Source: Weissella muntiaci
GTDB taxonomy: Bacteria > Bacillota > Bacilli > Lactobacillales > Lactobacillaceae
Assembly: GCF_008107635.1 (NCBI RefSeq)
Contig: NZ_SDGZ01000023.1
Coordinates: forward strand, 40,567-104,566
Reading direction: 5' to 3'
Length of the DNA: 64,000 nt
Under the pieces are notes generated by a model. It had not been told where the DNA came from. It did no database searches and was given only the letters and a program-made list of their open reading frames with translations. Below are positions 36,601 through 45,264 of this stretch, in pieces. Made by a program: the position numbers and the translations under genes. Within the stretch, counting starts at the first letter, position 1. Each line of letters opens with the position of its first letter.

Positions 36601-37465
36601 CAATCACAGTTCCAATGTTATCTTCGGGTAATTCAACTGTATAAGTTCCCAGTTTTCCCCGGCGCAAATCAATTAGTAAACGTTCTGATGCCCGATCATA
36701 GTCGTCCTTAAAGCCTAATTTTTGTGTAATCAACAATAACAGCTCTACATCAGTATTCAATTCCCACGCGTCTGCAGGTAAATGATAGCGCTCAACGATC
36801 GCTTTGGGCGCATAATCACGGAAGAACGCAAGCGTTGCCAAGGCAACATCATCTTGATTAATCAACTGATCTTTAATAGCTCCAGTCATCGCCAAATGTA
36901 ACCCAACGCGCTGGTCCTCGAACTTTGGCCACAACACTCCCGGCGTATCAAGCAATTCCAAATTCGTTGGTGTTTTCAACCATTGCAACTTTTTAGTCAC
37001 ACCCGGACGATCCCCTGTTATCGCAACATTTTTGGTCACCAAATGATTAAGCAAAGTTGACTTCCCAACATTTGGGATTCCTGCAACTAATGCCCGAATC
37101 GCCTTATCTTTGACGCCCTTCTCTTCCAGTGCGGCCCACTTATCTGCCAACACATTCCGAGCAGCCTTAGTCATTACTTGAGGAGTTTTGTGTCCGCGAG
37201 TGTCCAAAGCAACAACTGTCATCCCCTGGGCTTCAAAATATTGCTTCCACATTTTTGTTCGCTCGGGATCCGCTAAATCGGTTTTTGTCATCACTAATAG
37301 TCGCGGCTTTTGTCCTAAGAGTTCATCCAATTCTGGATTACGTGAACTCAAAGGAATGCGTGCATCAACCAATTCGAATACAATGTCGACATATTTAAGA
37401 TTTTCCCGCATCAGGCGTAGCGCCTTTGCCATATGTCCTGGGAACCATTGAATAATTTGTGCCAT
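36587..37465 (-). CDS. rbgA: Ribosome biogenesis GTPase RbgA
   Basis: 292 residues; a late 50S-assembly GTPase. The GTPase motifs are circularly permuted as expected: G4 TKTDL first, then G1 GIPNVGKST, G3 DTPG. The start WFPGHMAKALR is the family signature, and the C-terminal helical domain follows to the end. Ribosome binding site AGAGG. It overlaps rnhB, the same arrangement as in other Bacilli (ylqF-rnhB). Confidence 0.95.
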   Translation of the reverse strand: MAQIIQWFPGHMAKALRLMRENLKYVDIVFELVDARIPLSSRNPELDELLGQKPRLLVMTKTDLADPERTKMWKQYFEAQGMTVVALDTRGHKTPQVMTKAARNVLADKWAALEEKGVKDKAIRALVAGIPNVGKSTLLNHLVTKNVAITGDRPGVTKKLQWLKTPTNLELLDTPGVLWPKFEDQRVGLHLAMTGAIKDQLINQDDVALATLAFFRDYAPKAIVERYHLPADAWELNTDVELLLLITQKLGFKDDYDRASERLLIDLRRGKLGTYTVELPEDNIGTVIDGNK

Positions 37466-37473
37466 TATAACCT

Positions 37474-37695
37474 CTATTTTTCACTTGCCAAGTACAAGCT
37501 CCATGCCTGATCAAAGATCGTCATTGAGTGCAAATAGCTTGCATTTTCTTCCAAATATAATGATATTTGTTCAAAATTATCACTCTGTTTAGGAAATTGT
37601 TGATCAAAAAATGCTGCATTAGCAAACGTCTCTACCTCGTTAGCAGAAACCGGTTGCCGCTGTGTCATTAACCATTGATAAAAAGATCGTCGCAT
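37474..37695 (-). CDS. YozE/UPF0346 family protein
   Basis: A 73-residue protein with SFYQWLMTQR at the start and FPKQSDNFEQISLYLEENA, matching the YozE SAM-like fold family of unknown function. Its ATG overlaps the stop of the YpmS-like gene (TAATG), with GGAGG inside that gene, so it is translationally coupled. Confidence 0.88.
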   Translation of the reverse strand: MRRSFYQWLMTQRQPVSANEVETFANAAFFDQQFPKQSDNFEQISLYLEENASYLHSMTIFDQAWSLYLASEK

Positions 37696-38306
37696 TATTC
37701 AAAGCCTCCTCGGAAGACAAATTTATCTGCTTGTGGATCAATCTTCTCAGCCTTAAAACGGACCCCTTGCACTTCTGGCATCTTTGATAAATCAATTAGC
37801 AGTGTCTTCTCGTTCTTATCAATTGTGATCCAATTTGGAAGATCTACATTACTCTCAACATACCCCATCACATAATTCACTGGCAAGGGCAGTTGTCCTA
37901 CGGCAACTGACTTCGCCTTTAATAGTACATTCCCCTTTGAAGTAACCTCAGGATTCATTTTCAACCCAAAGTCTACGTTCTGACCCAACAATCGGTATGT
38001 GCCATAAACAATCATGCCAGAAGACTGCATCTGAAATCTAAGTGACTTGTTTAATGTGGCGTCTTGATTTATATATTGATCGACTAAACCATTCAGCTCT
38101 GATCGATTAACAGAAACCTCAAAGCCCGCTTGCCCAATCTTTGTGCTCGACTCAGTTGTTTTACTCTGGCTTTGTGGCATAAAAATTAAAACCACAGCTG
38201 CAAGCACAACTAGGATCAGCATAAGTCCTGCTCCGGTAATCATTCCCTGTCGTCGTTCACGACTAGGCCACAGTGTCCCAAACCGCGTTACTTTTCTCTT
38301 TTCCAC
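37695..38306 (-). CDS. YpmS family (DUF2140) membrane-anchored protein
   Basis: 203 residues. Basic N-terminus, one membrane segment (about 22-43), then an extracytoplasmic domain with the DUF2140 pattern FEVSVNRSELNGLVDQYI, PVNYVMGYVESNVDLPNWI. The start codon is GTG, five bases after AGGAGG, one base past the stop of the SGNH hydrolase gene. In Bacilli ypmS normally follows the ypmR lipase-like gene, as here; a joint envelope role is inferred. Confidence 0.85.
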   Translation of the reverse strand: MEKRKVTRFGTLWPSRERRQGMITGAGLMLILVVLAAVVLIFMPQSQSKTTESSTKIGQAGFEVSVNRSELNGLVDQYINQDATLNKSLRFQMQSSGMIVYGTYRLLGQNVDFGLKMNPEVTSKGNVLLKAKSVAVGQLPLPVNYVMGYVESNVDLPNWITIDKNEKTLLIDLSKMPEVQGVRFKAEKIDPQADKFVFRGGFE

Positions 38307-38307
38307 C

Positions 38308-39189
38308 TTATCCTCCTAGCCATGCTTTCTTATCTTTTTGCATCTGCTTAACCAATAGCGCACTCATTTTGTCATAACCAATATCGTTGGGATGATAATG
38401 ATCCTCATTCGTAATATACGCATTTTTCTCTTCATCGTCACCATTCAAAGTCTCTTGAACTGATTTATTGTCTAACGAACCGCTACTAGCCTTGACTGCC
38501 GCCTTTACCAGCGCTTTTTTCTGTTTAGCCGTCTTATATTGTCCATAGGTTAATGTTGAAAATGTAGATACATAGTTTATCTGCGAATCACTTGCTGCCA
38601 TTCCCGCATTAATTGCATTATACCGTTTGACATCATTATTTATATCATCACGATTAGCTAAATAAACATATAACGGATTATAATTACCGAACAAATAAAT
38701 CGGTGCGGTACTGTTCTGACTCTCAATATAATCGGTAAGTTTTTCCAGGTTTTTCGTATATGTTGGTATACTTTCATCAACCGTCTTAGTCACGTCTGCC
38801 TCTGATTCGGCGAGGAAAGCAGTAAACAATGTCTGCTGTAAATCATTGCCTCCGACAGTTAATGTAATAACGTCTGCATTCTTTAAATCCTTTTGTGCCT
38901 GCTTATTCTTCTTTAAACGTTTAATAATTTGATCCGAACGATCGCCGGCCTTACCATAATTTGCTGTCACCACTTTGACATTGTTTTCTTTGGCAATCAA
39001 TTTAGCCGTTCTTTTAGTATACCCTTGCTGTCCAGTGGTATCACCAATCCCTTCAGTTAAGGAATCACCCACTGCAACTAAATGAATCGTTGCTTTTTCT
39101 TTGGCGGCAACCGGCTGGTTCCAAATACCAACATAGCTAAATCCAAGTGTCACAAGGAGAACCAATATCAGCTGAAATCTTCTTTTCAT
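38308..39189 (-). CDS. Secreted SGNH/GDSL hydrolase (YpmR-like)
   Basis: 293 residues with a signal peptide or anchor (about 5-28). SGNH blocks: GDSLTEG with catalytic Ser (about 42-48), Gly in NYGKAGDRS, GGND, and DHYHPND with the Asp and His of the triad near the C-terminus. Likely an esterase or lipase-type enzyme acting outside the membrane; substrate unknown. AGGGAGG precedes the ATG. First gene of a tightly packed run through ypmS, yozE, rbgA and rnhB. Confidence 0.9.
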   Translation of the reverse strand: MKRRFQLILVLLVTLGFSYVGIWNQPVAAKEKATIHLVAVGDSLTEGIGDTTGQQGYTKRTAKLIAKENNVKVVTANYGKAGDRSDQIIKRLKKNKQAQKDLKNADVITLTVGGNDLQQTLFTAFLAESEADVTKTVDESIPTYTKNLEKLTDYIESQNSTAPIYLFGNYNPLYVYLANRDDINNDVKRYNAINAGMAASDSQINYVSTFSTLTYGQYKTAKQKKALVKAAVKASSGSLDNKSVQETLNGDDEEKNAYITNEDHYHPNDIGYDKMSALLVKQMQKDKKAWLGG

Positions 39190-39257
39190 AGCTGTCCCTC
39201 CCTACTCGTTATTCTATTTTACCAAATTCTAATATTTATACCTTAACTATCAAAGGC

Positions 39258-39301
39258 CATTTTAAAGCCGGTTAACAATAATGCTAACCGGCTTTAAAAT
39301 G
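39258..39301 (-). terminator. Intrinsic terminator of the first degV gene
   Basis: ATTTTAAAGCCGGTTA pairs exactly with TAACCGGCTTTAAAAT around a 10-base loop. Confidence 0.85.
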
Positions 39302-39346
39302 GTGACAGGATTATATCTGCCAATTTAGTTAGATTCACCCATCATT

Positions 39347-40189
39347 TTACTTTTCCAAAAATGAAAGGCCATACGCACCAACACCTGTATGCGTTGCAAC
39401 TACCGGCGTTGTTTGTTGGACATCAATCTTTACACCAGGGAAGACTTCCTGCATCTTAAGACTCAATTCCTTGGCACTTTCTGGATTACCAGCATAAGAT
39501 AAGCCAATCCATGCAACATCCTTAGCATCAGCTTGGACTTCCTCAATGATTCCATCAATGTACTTTGCGATCGCCTTCTGACCGCGACCCTTTGCTTCGA
39601 CATTAATGTTACCTTCAACAACCCGTGCACCCAGCTTAACGTTTAACACAGATGAAATGAATCCAGCTGTCTTAGACAAACGTCCACCAGCAACCAAGTT
39701 CTTCAACTCGGCAATCGTAACAAACAATTTTGTATTAGCCTGTGTTTCAGCTATTTTGGCCAAGATATCAACCTTAGAGGCACCACTTTGCGCTAACTTA
39801 GCCGCCTCCAACACTTGAAATGCGGATGCTCGATCGATAAAGGTTGTATCTACAACTGTGATATCCCGATCCACCATTCGAGCAGCTTGCTCAGCGGCCG
39901 TCACAGTTCCTGAAAGATTGCGCGTCAAATGCAATGAAATAATTTCATCATCCGGTGCAAAACCCTCGTAGACATCTGTAAATGCCCCTAAAGCCGGTTG
40001 TGACGTAATTGGCAATTCATTAGCTTCTGCCATGCGATCCATAAAATCAACAGCTGATAGTGTCTCACCATCAGCATAGACCGTATTATCAATCATCACG
40101 GTCAGCGGAATAACCTTAATACCATATTCAGCAATTTCTTCGTCTGATAAACGTGCTGTTGAATCAGTTACAATTTTTACTTGGGCCAT
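39347..40189 (-). CDS. DegV family fatty-acid-binding protein
   Basis: 280 residues. KIVTDSTARL at the start, TSQPALGAFTDVYEGF, and HLTRNLSGTV are the DegV-family motifs (the Ser/Thr contacts for a fatty-acid carboxylate); LKNLVAGGRLSKTAGF is another. Family members act as FakB-type subunits presenting fatty acids to the FakA kinase for phospholipid synthesis. No fakA lies in the window. A second, diverged DegV gene is just upstream. Confidence 0.88.
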   Translation of the reverse strand: MAQVKIVTDSTARLSDEEIAEYGIKVIPLTVMIDNTVYADGETLSAVDFMDRMAEANELPITSQPALGAFTDVYEGFAPDDEIISLHLTRNLSGTVTAAEQAARMVDRDITVVDTTFIDRASAFQVLEAAKLAQSGASKVDILAKIAETQANTKLFVTIAELKNLVAGGRLSKTAGFISSVLNVKLGARVVEGNINVEAKGRGQKAIAKYIDGIIEEVQADAKDVAWIGLSYAGNPESAKELSLKMQEVFPGVKIDVQQTTPVVATHTGVGAYGLSFLEK

Positions 40190-40323
40190 AGTTCCATTTC
40201 CCCGTCAAATCTATAATAATTACTCTTATTATCGCCTTTAATAATTCTTTTTGCAAGTCTTTTAGCAAACGAAACTATCTAAACTAGTTCTTAAAACTAT
40301 TAAATAAATTAAGTACCATCAAC

Positions 40324-41190
40324 TTACAGCGAATTAATATCGCGCATCCATGCCAACGCCAATGCTCCCGCACCTAGATGAACACCGACAACTGGACCAA
40401 TTTCTGCGAAATCAATCTTCATATCCGGATTTGCAGCTTGGATTTTTTCACGCCATGCTTGTCCAGCCTCATGTGCATGAGTATGATAAACCGTCGCCTG
40501 TAGCGGATAAGTCGCCTTTGCACGTCCCTGCTCAAAGAGTTCTTCAACCCGCGCCATTGCTTTTTTCATTGAGCGCACCTTTTCAAAGGGAACAATATAA
40601 TCACTCTCATCATCAAAAGTCAGAACTGGCTTTACCTTCAACAAACTACCAATTACTGCTGAAGCGTTTGATAACCGTCCACCACGCACCAGATTTTGTA
40701 AATCATCGACGATTAGATACTCATCCATTGAAGCTTGTAGCTCATCCAAAGTTGCAATAATCTCAGCAACTTCTTTCCCAGCGTTTGCAAGCTGAGCAGC
40801 CTTAATAACTAAGGCACCCATCAATCGAACCGTTATTTTTGAATCATATGCATACACATGCATACCTTCAATTTCATCGCCAAGCGCAGCTACATTTTCT
40901 ACATAACCTGAGATTGTTGACGCAAGATGAATTGCGATCACGGTATCATAACCTGCATCCCGAAGTTTTTCATATAATTCAACTGTCTCTCCTGCAGAAG
41001 GTTGCGACGTCGAAGGGAAGCTTTTCGATTGGGCTAACCGTTCGTAAAATTCTGAGTTAGAAATCGAAACACCTTCCTGAAACACTTCACCATCCAAGAT
41101 GAAAGGAATAGGAATGACGTTTATGTTATTTTCTGTAACTTCTTCAGCCGTCAAATAGGCTGTTGAATCCGTTACAATCGCGATTTTCAT
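40324..41190 (-). CDS. DegV family fatty-acid-binding protein (second copy)
   Basis: 288 residues; KIAIVTDSTAYLT, STSQPSAGETVELYEKL and HLASTISGYV correspond to the same motifs as in the neighbour, and DDLQNLVRGGRLSNASA to its later block, but overall similarity is limited, so this is an old duplication or independent paralogue with a different fatty-acid preference (inference). The ATG at 41190 has AGAGG about nine bases upstream; a longer frame is not supported. Confidence 0.88.
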   Translation of the reverse strand: MKIAIVTDSTAYLTAEEVTENNINVIPIPFILDGEVFQEGVSISNSEFYERLAQSKSFPSTSQPSAGETVELYEKLRDAGYDTVIAIHLASTISGYVENVAALGDEIEGMHVYAYDSKITVRLMGALVIKAAQLANAGKEVAEIIATLDELQASMDEYLIVDDLQNLVRGGRLSNASAVIGSLLKVKPVLTFDDESDYIVPFEKVRSMKKAMARVEELFEQGRAKATYPLQATVYHTHAHEAGQAWREKIQAANPDMKIDFAEIGPVVGVHLGAGALALAWMRDINSL

Positions 41191-41278
41191 GTTAAAGATC
41201 CTCTCCAGGATAGCCGTTTGTCTACCCATTCAAAATGATAATATATAAGTTTAACACAAAAACAACTTACTTTCGTCA

Positions 41279-41707
41279 TTATTCTGACTTGATTCTTACA
41301 TTTGTCATTGATTTTTCCAGTCGATTCAGAAGAATTTGCAACATTCGCTGCTCTTCTTGATCCCAGCGTTGGAATAAATTGGCTTCAATCGCTTCATGGG
41401 CTTGATTTACGGTCGTTAAAACAGTATCACCTGCCTCTGTAATACCGTAAACAAGTTGCCTTTTGTCACGGCCAATCGCAGTGTTATCAACCAATTCCTT
41501 TTTATACAGTGAGCTTAATTGCCGTGATAAAGTTGAATTATCCAATAGCATATCTTTGGCCAGCTTGTCTTGTGTATCAATCCCTGCACTTACTCGTGCA
41601 AGCAATTGCCACTCAGCAATCGTTACCCCACTATTTTTAGTAATCTTAGTTAAATCTGCACGATAAATTTTTTCTGTATCCCAAAGGGCTTCCAAAATTG
41701 TTTTCAT
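41279..41707 (-). CDS. MarR family transcriptional regulator
   Basis: 142 residues with the winged-helix arrangement: AEWQLLARVSAG, recognition helix KDMLLDNSTLSRQLSSLYKK, wing ELVDNTAIGRDKRQLVYGIT, then a long dimerisation helix. It begins two bases after the cutC stop and so is cotranscribed with it. Two DegV genes follow downstream on the same strand, so lipid or stress genes could be targets, but this is only context. Confidence 0.88.
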   Translation of the reverse strand: MKTILEALWDTEKIYRADLTKITKNSGVTIAEWQLLARVSAGIDTQDKLAKDMLLDNSTLSRQLSSLYKKELVDNTAIGRDKRQLVYGITEAGDTVLTTVNQAHEAIEANLFQRWDQEEQRMLQILLNRLEKSMTNVRIKSE

Positions 41708-41709
41708 AA

Positions 41710-42348
41710 TTACACCAGCTTCACAATTCTTGTTCCATGTAATTCAGACACTGATAATTCATTGGCAATTATTCCAGCATTCTCGTAATTGACCCCACCA
41801 CCTGGCAGAATCGTCATCCCTGCTGGCGCATTGGCAATCGTCTCCTTCAGCCAATCCATTGTTGTGTTAATTGATTGGCTTAATGCTCCACCATGCGTCA
41901 AAATTCGTCGAACACCGTGATCAAGTAACCAATCCATTGTCATTGACTGGTTCTCATGTGGGATATCATCAAAGGCCATATGAAAAACGACCTCCATTGA
42001 TCCTGCTGCTTCAAGTAGTTCAACCATATAATGTCGTGATAGATTCCCCTTTGGAGTTAAAACACCAAAGGTAACTCCACGAACCCCTAAGGCCCGTAAG
42101 TGTAAGATTGTTTGTAACATCGTTTCAATTTCAAGATGAGAGTAATTAAAATCGCCCGACCTTGGCCGAACCATCACAATTAAATCAATTCCCGCGGCTG
42201 TCGTAAGCTCAACCGCCTTAGCGACCAAATCAAAATTTGGTGTTAAACCGCCAAGTTCTAAATGATTATTCAATTCAATTCGGTCAACGCCAGCATCAAT
42301 CCCTGCTTGTATGCCTTGTAAATCGGCAACAGCCATTTCTTTAATCAT
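41710..42348 (-). CDS. cutC: CutC family protein
   Basis: 212-residue TIM-barrel protein of the CutC family: AGIDAGVDRIELNNHLELGGLTPN, MVRPRSGDF, FGVLTPKGN, VFHMAFDD, and ILPGGGVNYENA. Originally linked to copper tolerance, but the biochemical role remains unsettled and the copper link is weak for most members; a metabolic enzyme role is equally possible. Ribosome binding site AGGAGGG. It is the first gene of a cutC-marR unit. Confidence 0.88.
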   Translation of the reverse strand: MIKEMAVADLQGIQAGIDAGVDRIELNNHLELGGLTPNFDLVAKAVELTTAAGIDLIVMVRPRSGDFNYSHLEIETMLQTILHLRALGVRGVTFGVLTPKGNLSRHYMVELLEAAGSMEVVFHMAFDDIPHENQSMTMDWLLDHGVRRILTHGGALSQSINTTMDWLKETIANAPAGMTILPGGGVNYENAGIIANELSVSELHGTRIVKLV

Positions 42349-42390
42349 GTCTGCCCTCCTGTATTTAACCTATTTTACCTTTAATTTATG

Positions 42391-42427
42391 TAAAAAAAAT
42401 GAACACTGTTAAGTGCTCATGTTTTTT
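42391..42427 (-). terminator. Intrinsic terminator of rqcH
   Basis: ATGAACACT-GTTA-AGTGCTCAT with A- and T-runs either side. Confidence 0.8.
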
Positions 42428-42434
42428 TAATAAA

Positions 42435-44135
42435 TTATTGATTTTTGTTCGTACGCAATTTTTGTACTAATGCATAATCAGGCGTGACATTAATCGTTGT
42501 CTGCCCTTCAAAAATCACAAAACCAGGCTTTGCACCATTGGGCTTTCGTAGTCGTCGCACCGGCAAATAGTCCACCGGTACATTGGCTGACTCACGAGCT
42601 TTAGAAAAGTATGCTGCCAACATTGCTCCCTCTGTCAAAACATCGGGACTTGGCTCAGGGTCATGAATAATTACGTGTGATCCTGGAATGTCTTTCGTAT
42701 GTAACCAAATATCATTCTTATTGGCTGACTTCATCGATAAACGTTCGTTTTGCAGGTTGTTCTTACCAACTTCAATCAAAGTCCCGTCACTAGCATAAAA
42801 CTTCTCAGGTTGACTAACCTGTGGTTTCTGCTTCTTCTTACTTTGTTGACGCAAATAACCTTCTTGCACTAACTCAACACGAATTTCCTCAATATCACGT
42901 GGGCTAGCAATATCAACTTGCGCCAAGAGATTCTCAAAGTAATCAACCTCAGCTTGTGCCAATGCCATTTGTTCGTTCAGATATTTAACTGACACTTTTA
43001 ATTTATTATATCGAGTAAAATATTTCTGAGCATTTTGCGATGGCCCTAATTGATTTGACAACGTAATTTGCAATGGCTTCTCATTATCATAGTAGTTAGG
43101 TAACGTAATTTGCTCCATCCCACGCTCAAGTTGATACAGATAGGTTGTCAGCAACTCCCCTTTGACCTTAAATTCATCAGCATTGGCGGCTGCATTAAGC
43201 TCGGCTTGTTGTCGCTTTAGCTTGGTTCGATTCTTCTTTAATTCGTTTCGAATCACTCGCAAAACTACCGCCGCCTGTTGTTGCACACGGTCACGTTCTG
43301 ATTTCTCAGCAAAATAACCGTCCAACATCTCGCTCAAGGTATCGTATTGCTGTTTTTCACCTGGCAAACTAAGCCAATCAAATGGAGCGAAATTAACCCC
43401 TTTTGCAGTTAAAATCAGTTGCGGATCAACTTCATTGAAATGTTGCAACCAATCTTCTGCTAACTTAAGTGCATCACCACTTTGTGACACAACTTGTGCC
43501 AACTCATTAGCTGAATCCCGGGCAAAACCTTGAAAGCGACTCTGAACTGCCTTAGCTAAATCGTTTTGAGCTGGGTTATCAAGAATGAGATTCGCTAACC
43601 CATCCAAACTTGCATAAGGATTTATCACATCCTGCTTTGGCGGCAAGATGTACTTAGCTCCTGGCATCAAAGTCCGCACTCGGTTCTGATCTGCTGACAC
43701 ATGTTTAATCAAATCTAGAATCTTCTGGCTAGCCTCATCAATCAAGAATAGATTGGAATGTCGCCCCATCATCTCCAAGACCAATGAAGTTTTTTCCTCA
43801 TCCCCAATTTCATTTCGCCCAGATGAAGTGATTTTAATCATCCGGTCATTTTCAAATTGCTCAATATGCAATAAAGTCGCACCCTCCAAATGTTTACGCA
43901 ACATCATCGCAAAATTTGGTGCAGTCTGTGGATTAACATATTTGATGTTTGAAATTTGTGCTCGTGCAAAGGTTGGATGAGCACTTAATAATAGTGGATA
44001 GTTTTTACGATTATTTCGAACTATCAAAAACACTTCATTCGCATATGGTTGATGAATTTTCATAATTCGACCACCTGCAAGCGTGTCATCAAGTTCCTTT
44101 ACCATCGCATGTGTAAATAGTCCATCAAATGACAT
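42435..44135 (-). CDS. rqcH: Ribosome quality control protein RqcH (NFACT family)
   Basis: 566 residues; binds stalled 50S-peptidyl-tRNA complexes and recruits tRNA-Ala to add C-terminal alanine tails. NFACT-N starts SFDGLFTHAMVKELDDTLAGGRI, includes MMGRHSNLFLID, a helical coiled-coil middle (about 275-430), and NFACT-R with NDIWLHTKDIPGSHVII. Older names are FbpA or fibronectin-binding protein. AGGAGG precedes the ATG. No cysteine. Confidence 0.94.
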   Translation of the reverse strand: MSFDGLFTHAMVKELDDTLAGGRIMKIHQPYANEVFLIVRNNRKNYPLLLSAHPTFARAQISNIKYVNPQTAPNFAMMLRKHLEGATLLHIEQFENDRMIKITSSGRNEIGDEEKTSLVLEMMGRHSNLFLIDEASQKILDLIKHVSADQNRVRTLMPGAKYILPPKQDVINPYASLDGLANLILDNPAQNDLAKAVQSRFQGFARDSANELAQVVSQSGDALKLAEDWLQHFNEVDPQLILTAKGVNFAPFDWLSLPGEKQQYDTLSEMLDGYFAEKSERDRVQQQAAVVLRVIRNELKKNRTKLKRQQAELNAAANADEFKVKGELLTTYLYQLERGMEQITLPNYYDNEKPLQITLSNQLGPSQNAQKYFTRYNKLKVSVKYLNEQMALAQAEVDYFENLLAQVDIASPRDIEEIRVELVQEGYLRQQSKKKQKPQVSQPEKFYASDGTLIEVGKNNLQNERLSMKSANKNDIWLHTKDIPGSHVIIHDPEPSPDVLTEGAMLAAYFSKARESANVPVDYLPVRRLRKPNGAKPGFVIFEGQTTINVTPDYALVQKLRTNKNQ

Positions 44136-44144
44136 GGTATCCTC

Positions 44145-45083
44145 CTATTCTTTTTCCTTAAAATAACGACGCGCCTGACGTTCATCATCGTGTAATTGTT
44201 CAATTAAAGCAGGCATCCCCGTGAATTTCACTTCACCACGCAGATACTTATGCCAACGTACGCTGACCGCCTCACCATAGATTTCCTCTTTGAAATCAAA
44301 CAGGTTAATTTCAACTGTCTTTGGACGATTATCACCAAAGGTAACATTATAGCCAATTGAGGCCATTCCTTGATGCCAATTACCACCAATCGCCAATTCG
44401 ACAATATAGATGCCAACTCCCGGTAGGCGCTCGTCGCTTGGTGCTTCAATGTTAGCAGTGGGAAAGCCCATCTCTCGTCCACGAGCTTCACCATGTACAA
44501 CAACCCCACTCGTCTCGTAGACCCGTCCAAGCAACTTGTTTAACGAAGTTACATCGCCTCTATCAACAAACATTCGGCCGCTTGTCGAGGCACCCTCGAT
44601 GCCGTCAACAGCAACTGCCGGAACCTCAATCACATCAAAGCGATTTTGCGCGTATTCTGCCAAATGTGCCATATTAGCATCTTTTGGTCCATAAGTGTGA
44701 TCAAAACCGGCAACTGCTGCAACCGTATGCATCTCGACAATGTATTGATTAACAAATTGCTGTGGCGTCAACTTCGCAAAATTTGATGTGAAATTGATAA
44801 TGTACATCAAATCAACGCCCATGTCCGCTAACAAGGCCTGCTTTTTCTCAATGGTTGTTAAATAGGTCAAGCGTTCTGTATGTTGCTTGAAAACCACCGA
44901 AGCATGTTGATCATACGTCAAAACTGCAAGAGGTACATGTCGGCGTTCTGCTTCGATACGCGCCCGCTCGATCACAGCCTGATGTCCTAAATGCAACCCA
45001 TCAAAGAACCCCATTGCTAGCACAACTGCATCTGTTTTAATTTCATCTGGCCGAAATGGATGATGTAAATAAATAACTTCCAT
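44145..45083 (-). CDS. ribF: Bifunctional riboflavin kinase/FAD synthetase
   Basis: 312 residues; converts riboflavin to FMN and then FAD. N-terminal nucleotidyltransferase: MGFFDGLHLGHQAVI with the HxGH motif, DHTYGPKDAN, SGRMFVDRGD; C-terminal kinase: GRGMEMGFPTAN-type sequence (here GREMGFPTANIE) and GIYIVEL, with Glu in KTVEINLFDF. GAGGAG precedes the ATG. truB, its usual upstream partner, is not adjacent here. It probably forms a unit with rqcH downstream. Confidence 0.94.
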   Translation of the reverse strand: MEVIYLHHPFRPDEIKTDAVVLAMGFFDGLHLGHQAVIERARIEAERRHVPLAVLTYDQHASVVFKQHTERLTYLTTIEKKQALLADMGVDLMYIINFTSNFAKLTPQQFVNQYIVEMHTVAAVAGFDHTYGPKDANMAHLAEYAQNRFDVIEVPAVAVDGIEGASTSGRMFVDRGDVTSLNKLLGRVYETSGVVVHGEARGREMGFPTANIEAPSDERLPGVGIYIVELAIGGNWHQGMASIGYNVTFGDNRPKTVEINLFDFKEEIYGEAVSVRWHKYLRGEVKFTGMPALIEQLHDDERQARRYFKEKE

Positions 45084-45189
45084 AGTTCAGCTCCTCACTT
45101 TTCTTTATCTAGCGTATAATTTTAGCACATTTTGAAACATTATATACCGCTTCCAATTTGTTCTATATAAGATCTAACTGCCACGGCGA

Positions 45190-45231
45190 TAAAAAACCAC
45201 TACTAGTACGCTTGCATAAGTAGTGGTTTTG
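45190..45231 (-). terminator. Intrinsic terminator of cshB
   Basis: AAAACCACTACT pairs exactly with AGTAGTGGTTTT around a 14-base loop. Confidence 0.88.
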
Positions 45232-45264
45232 ATCAGACTAAATTAGATCCGGAGTTTGCGCTCT

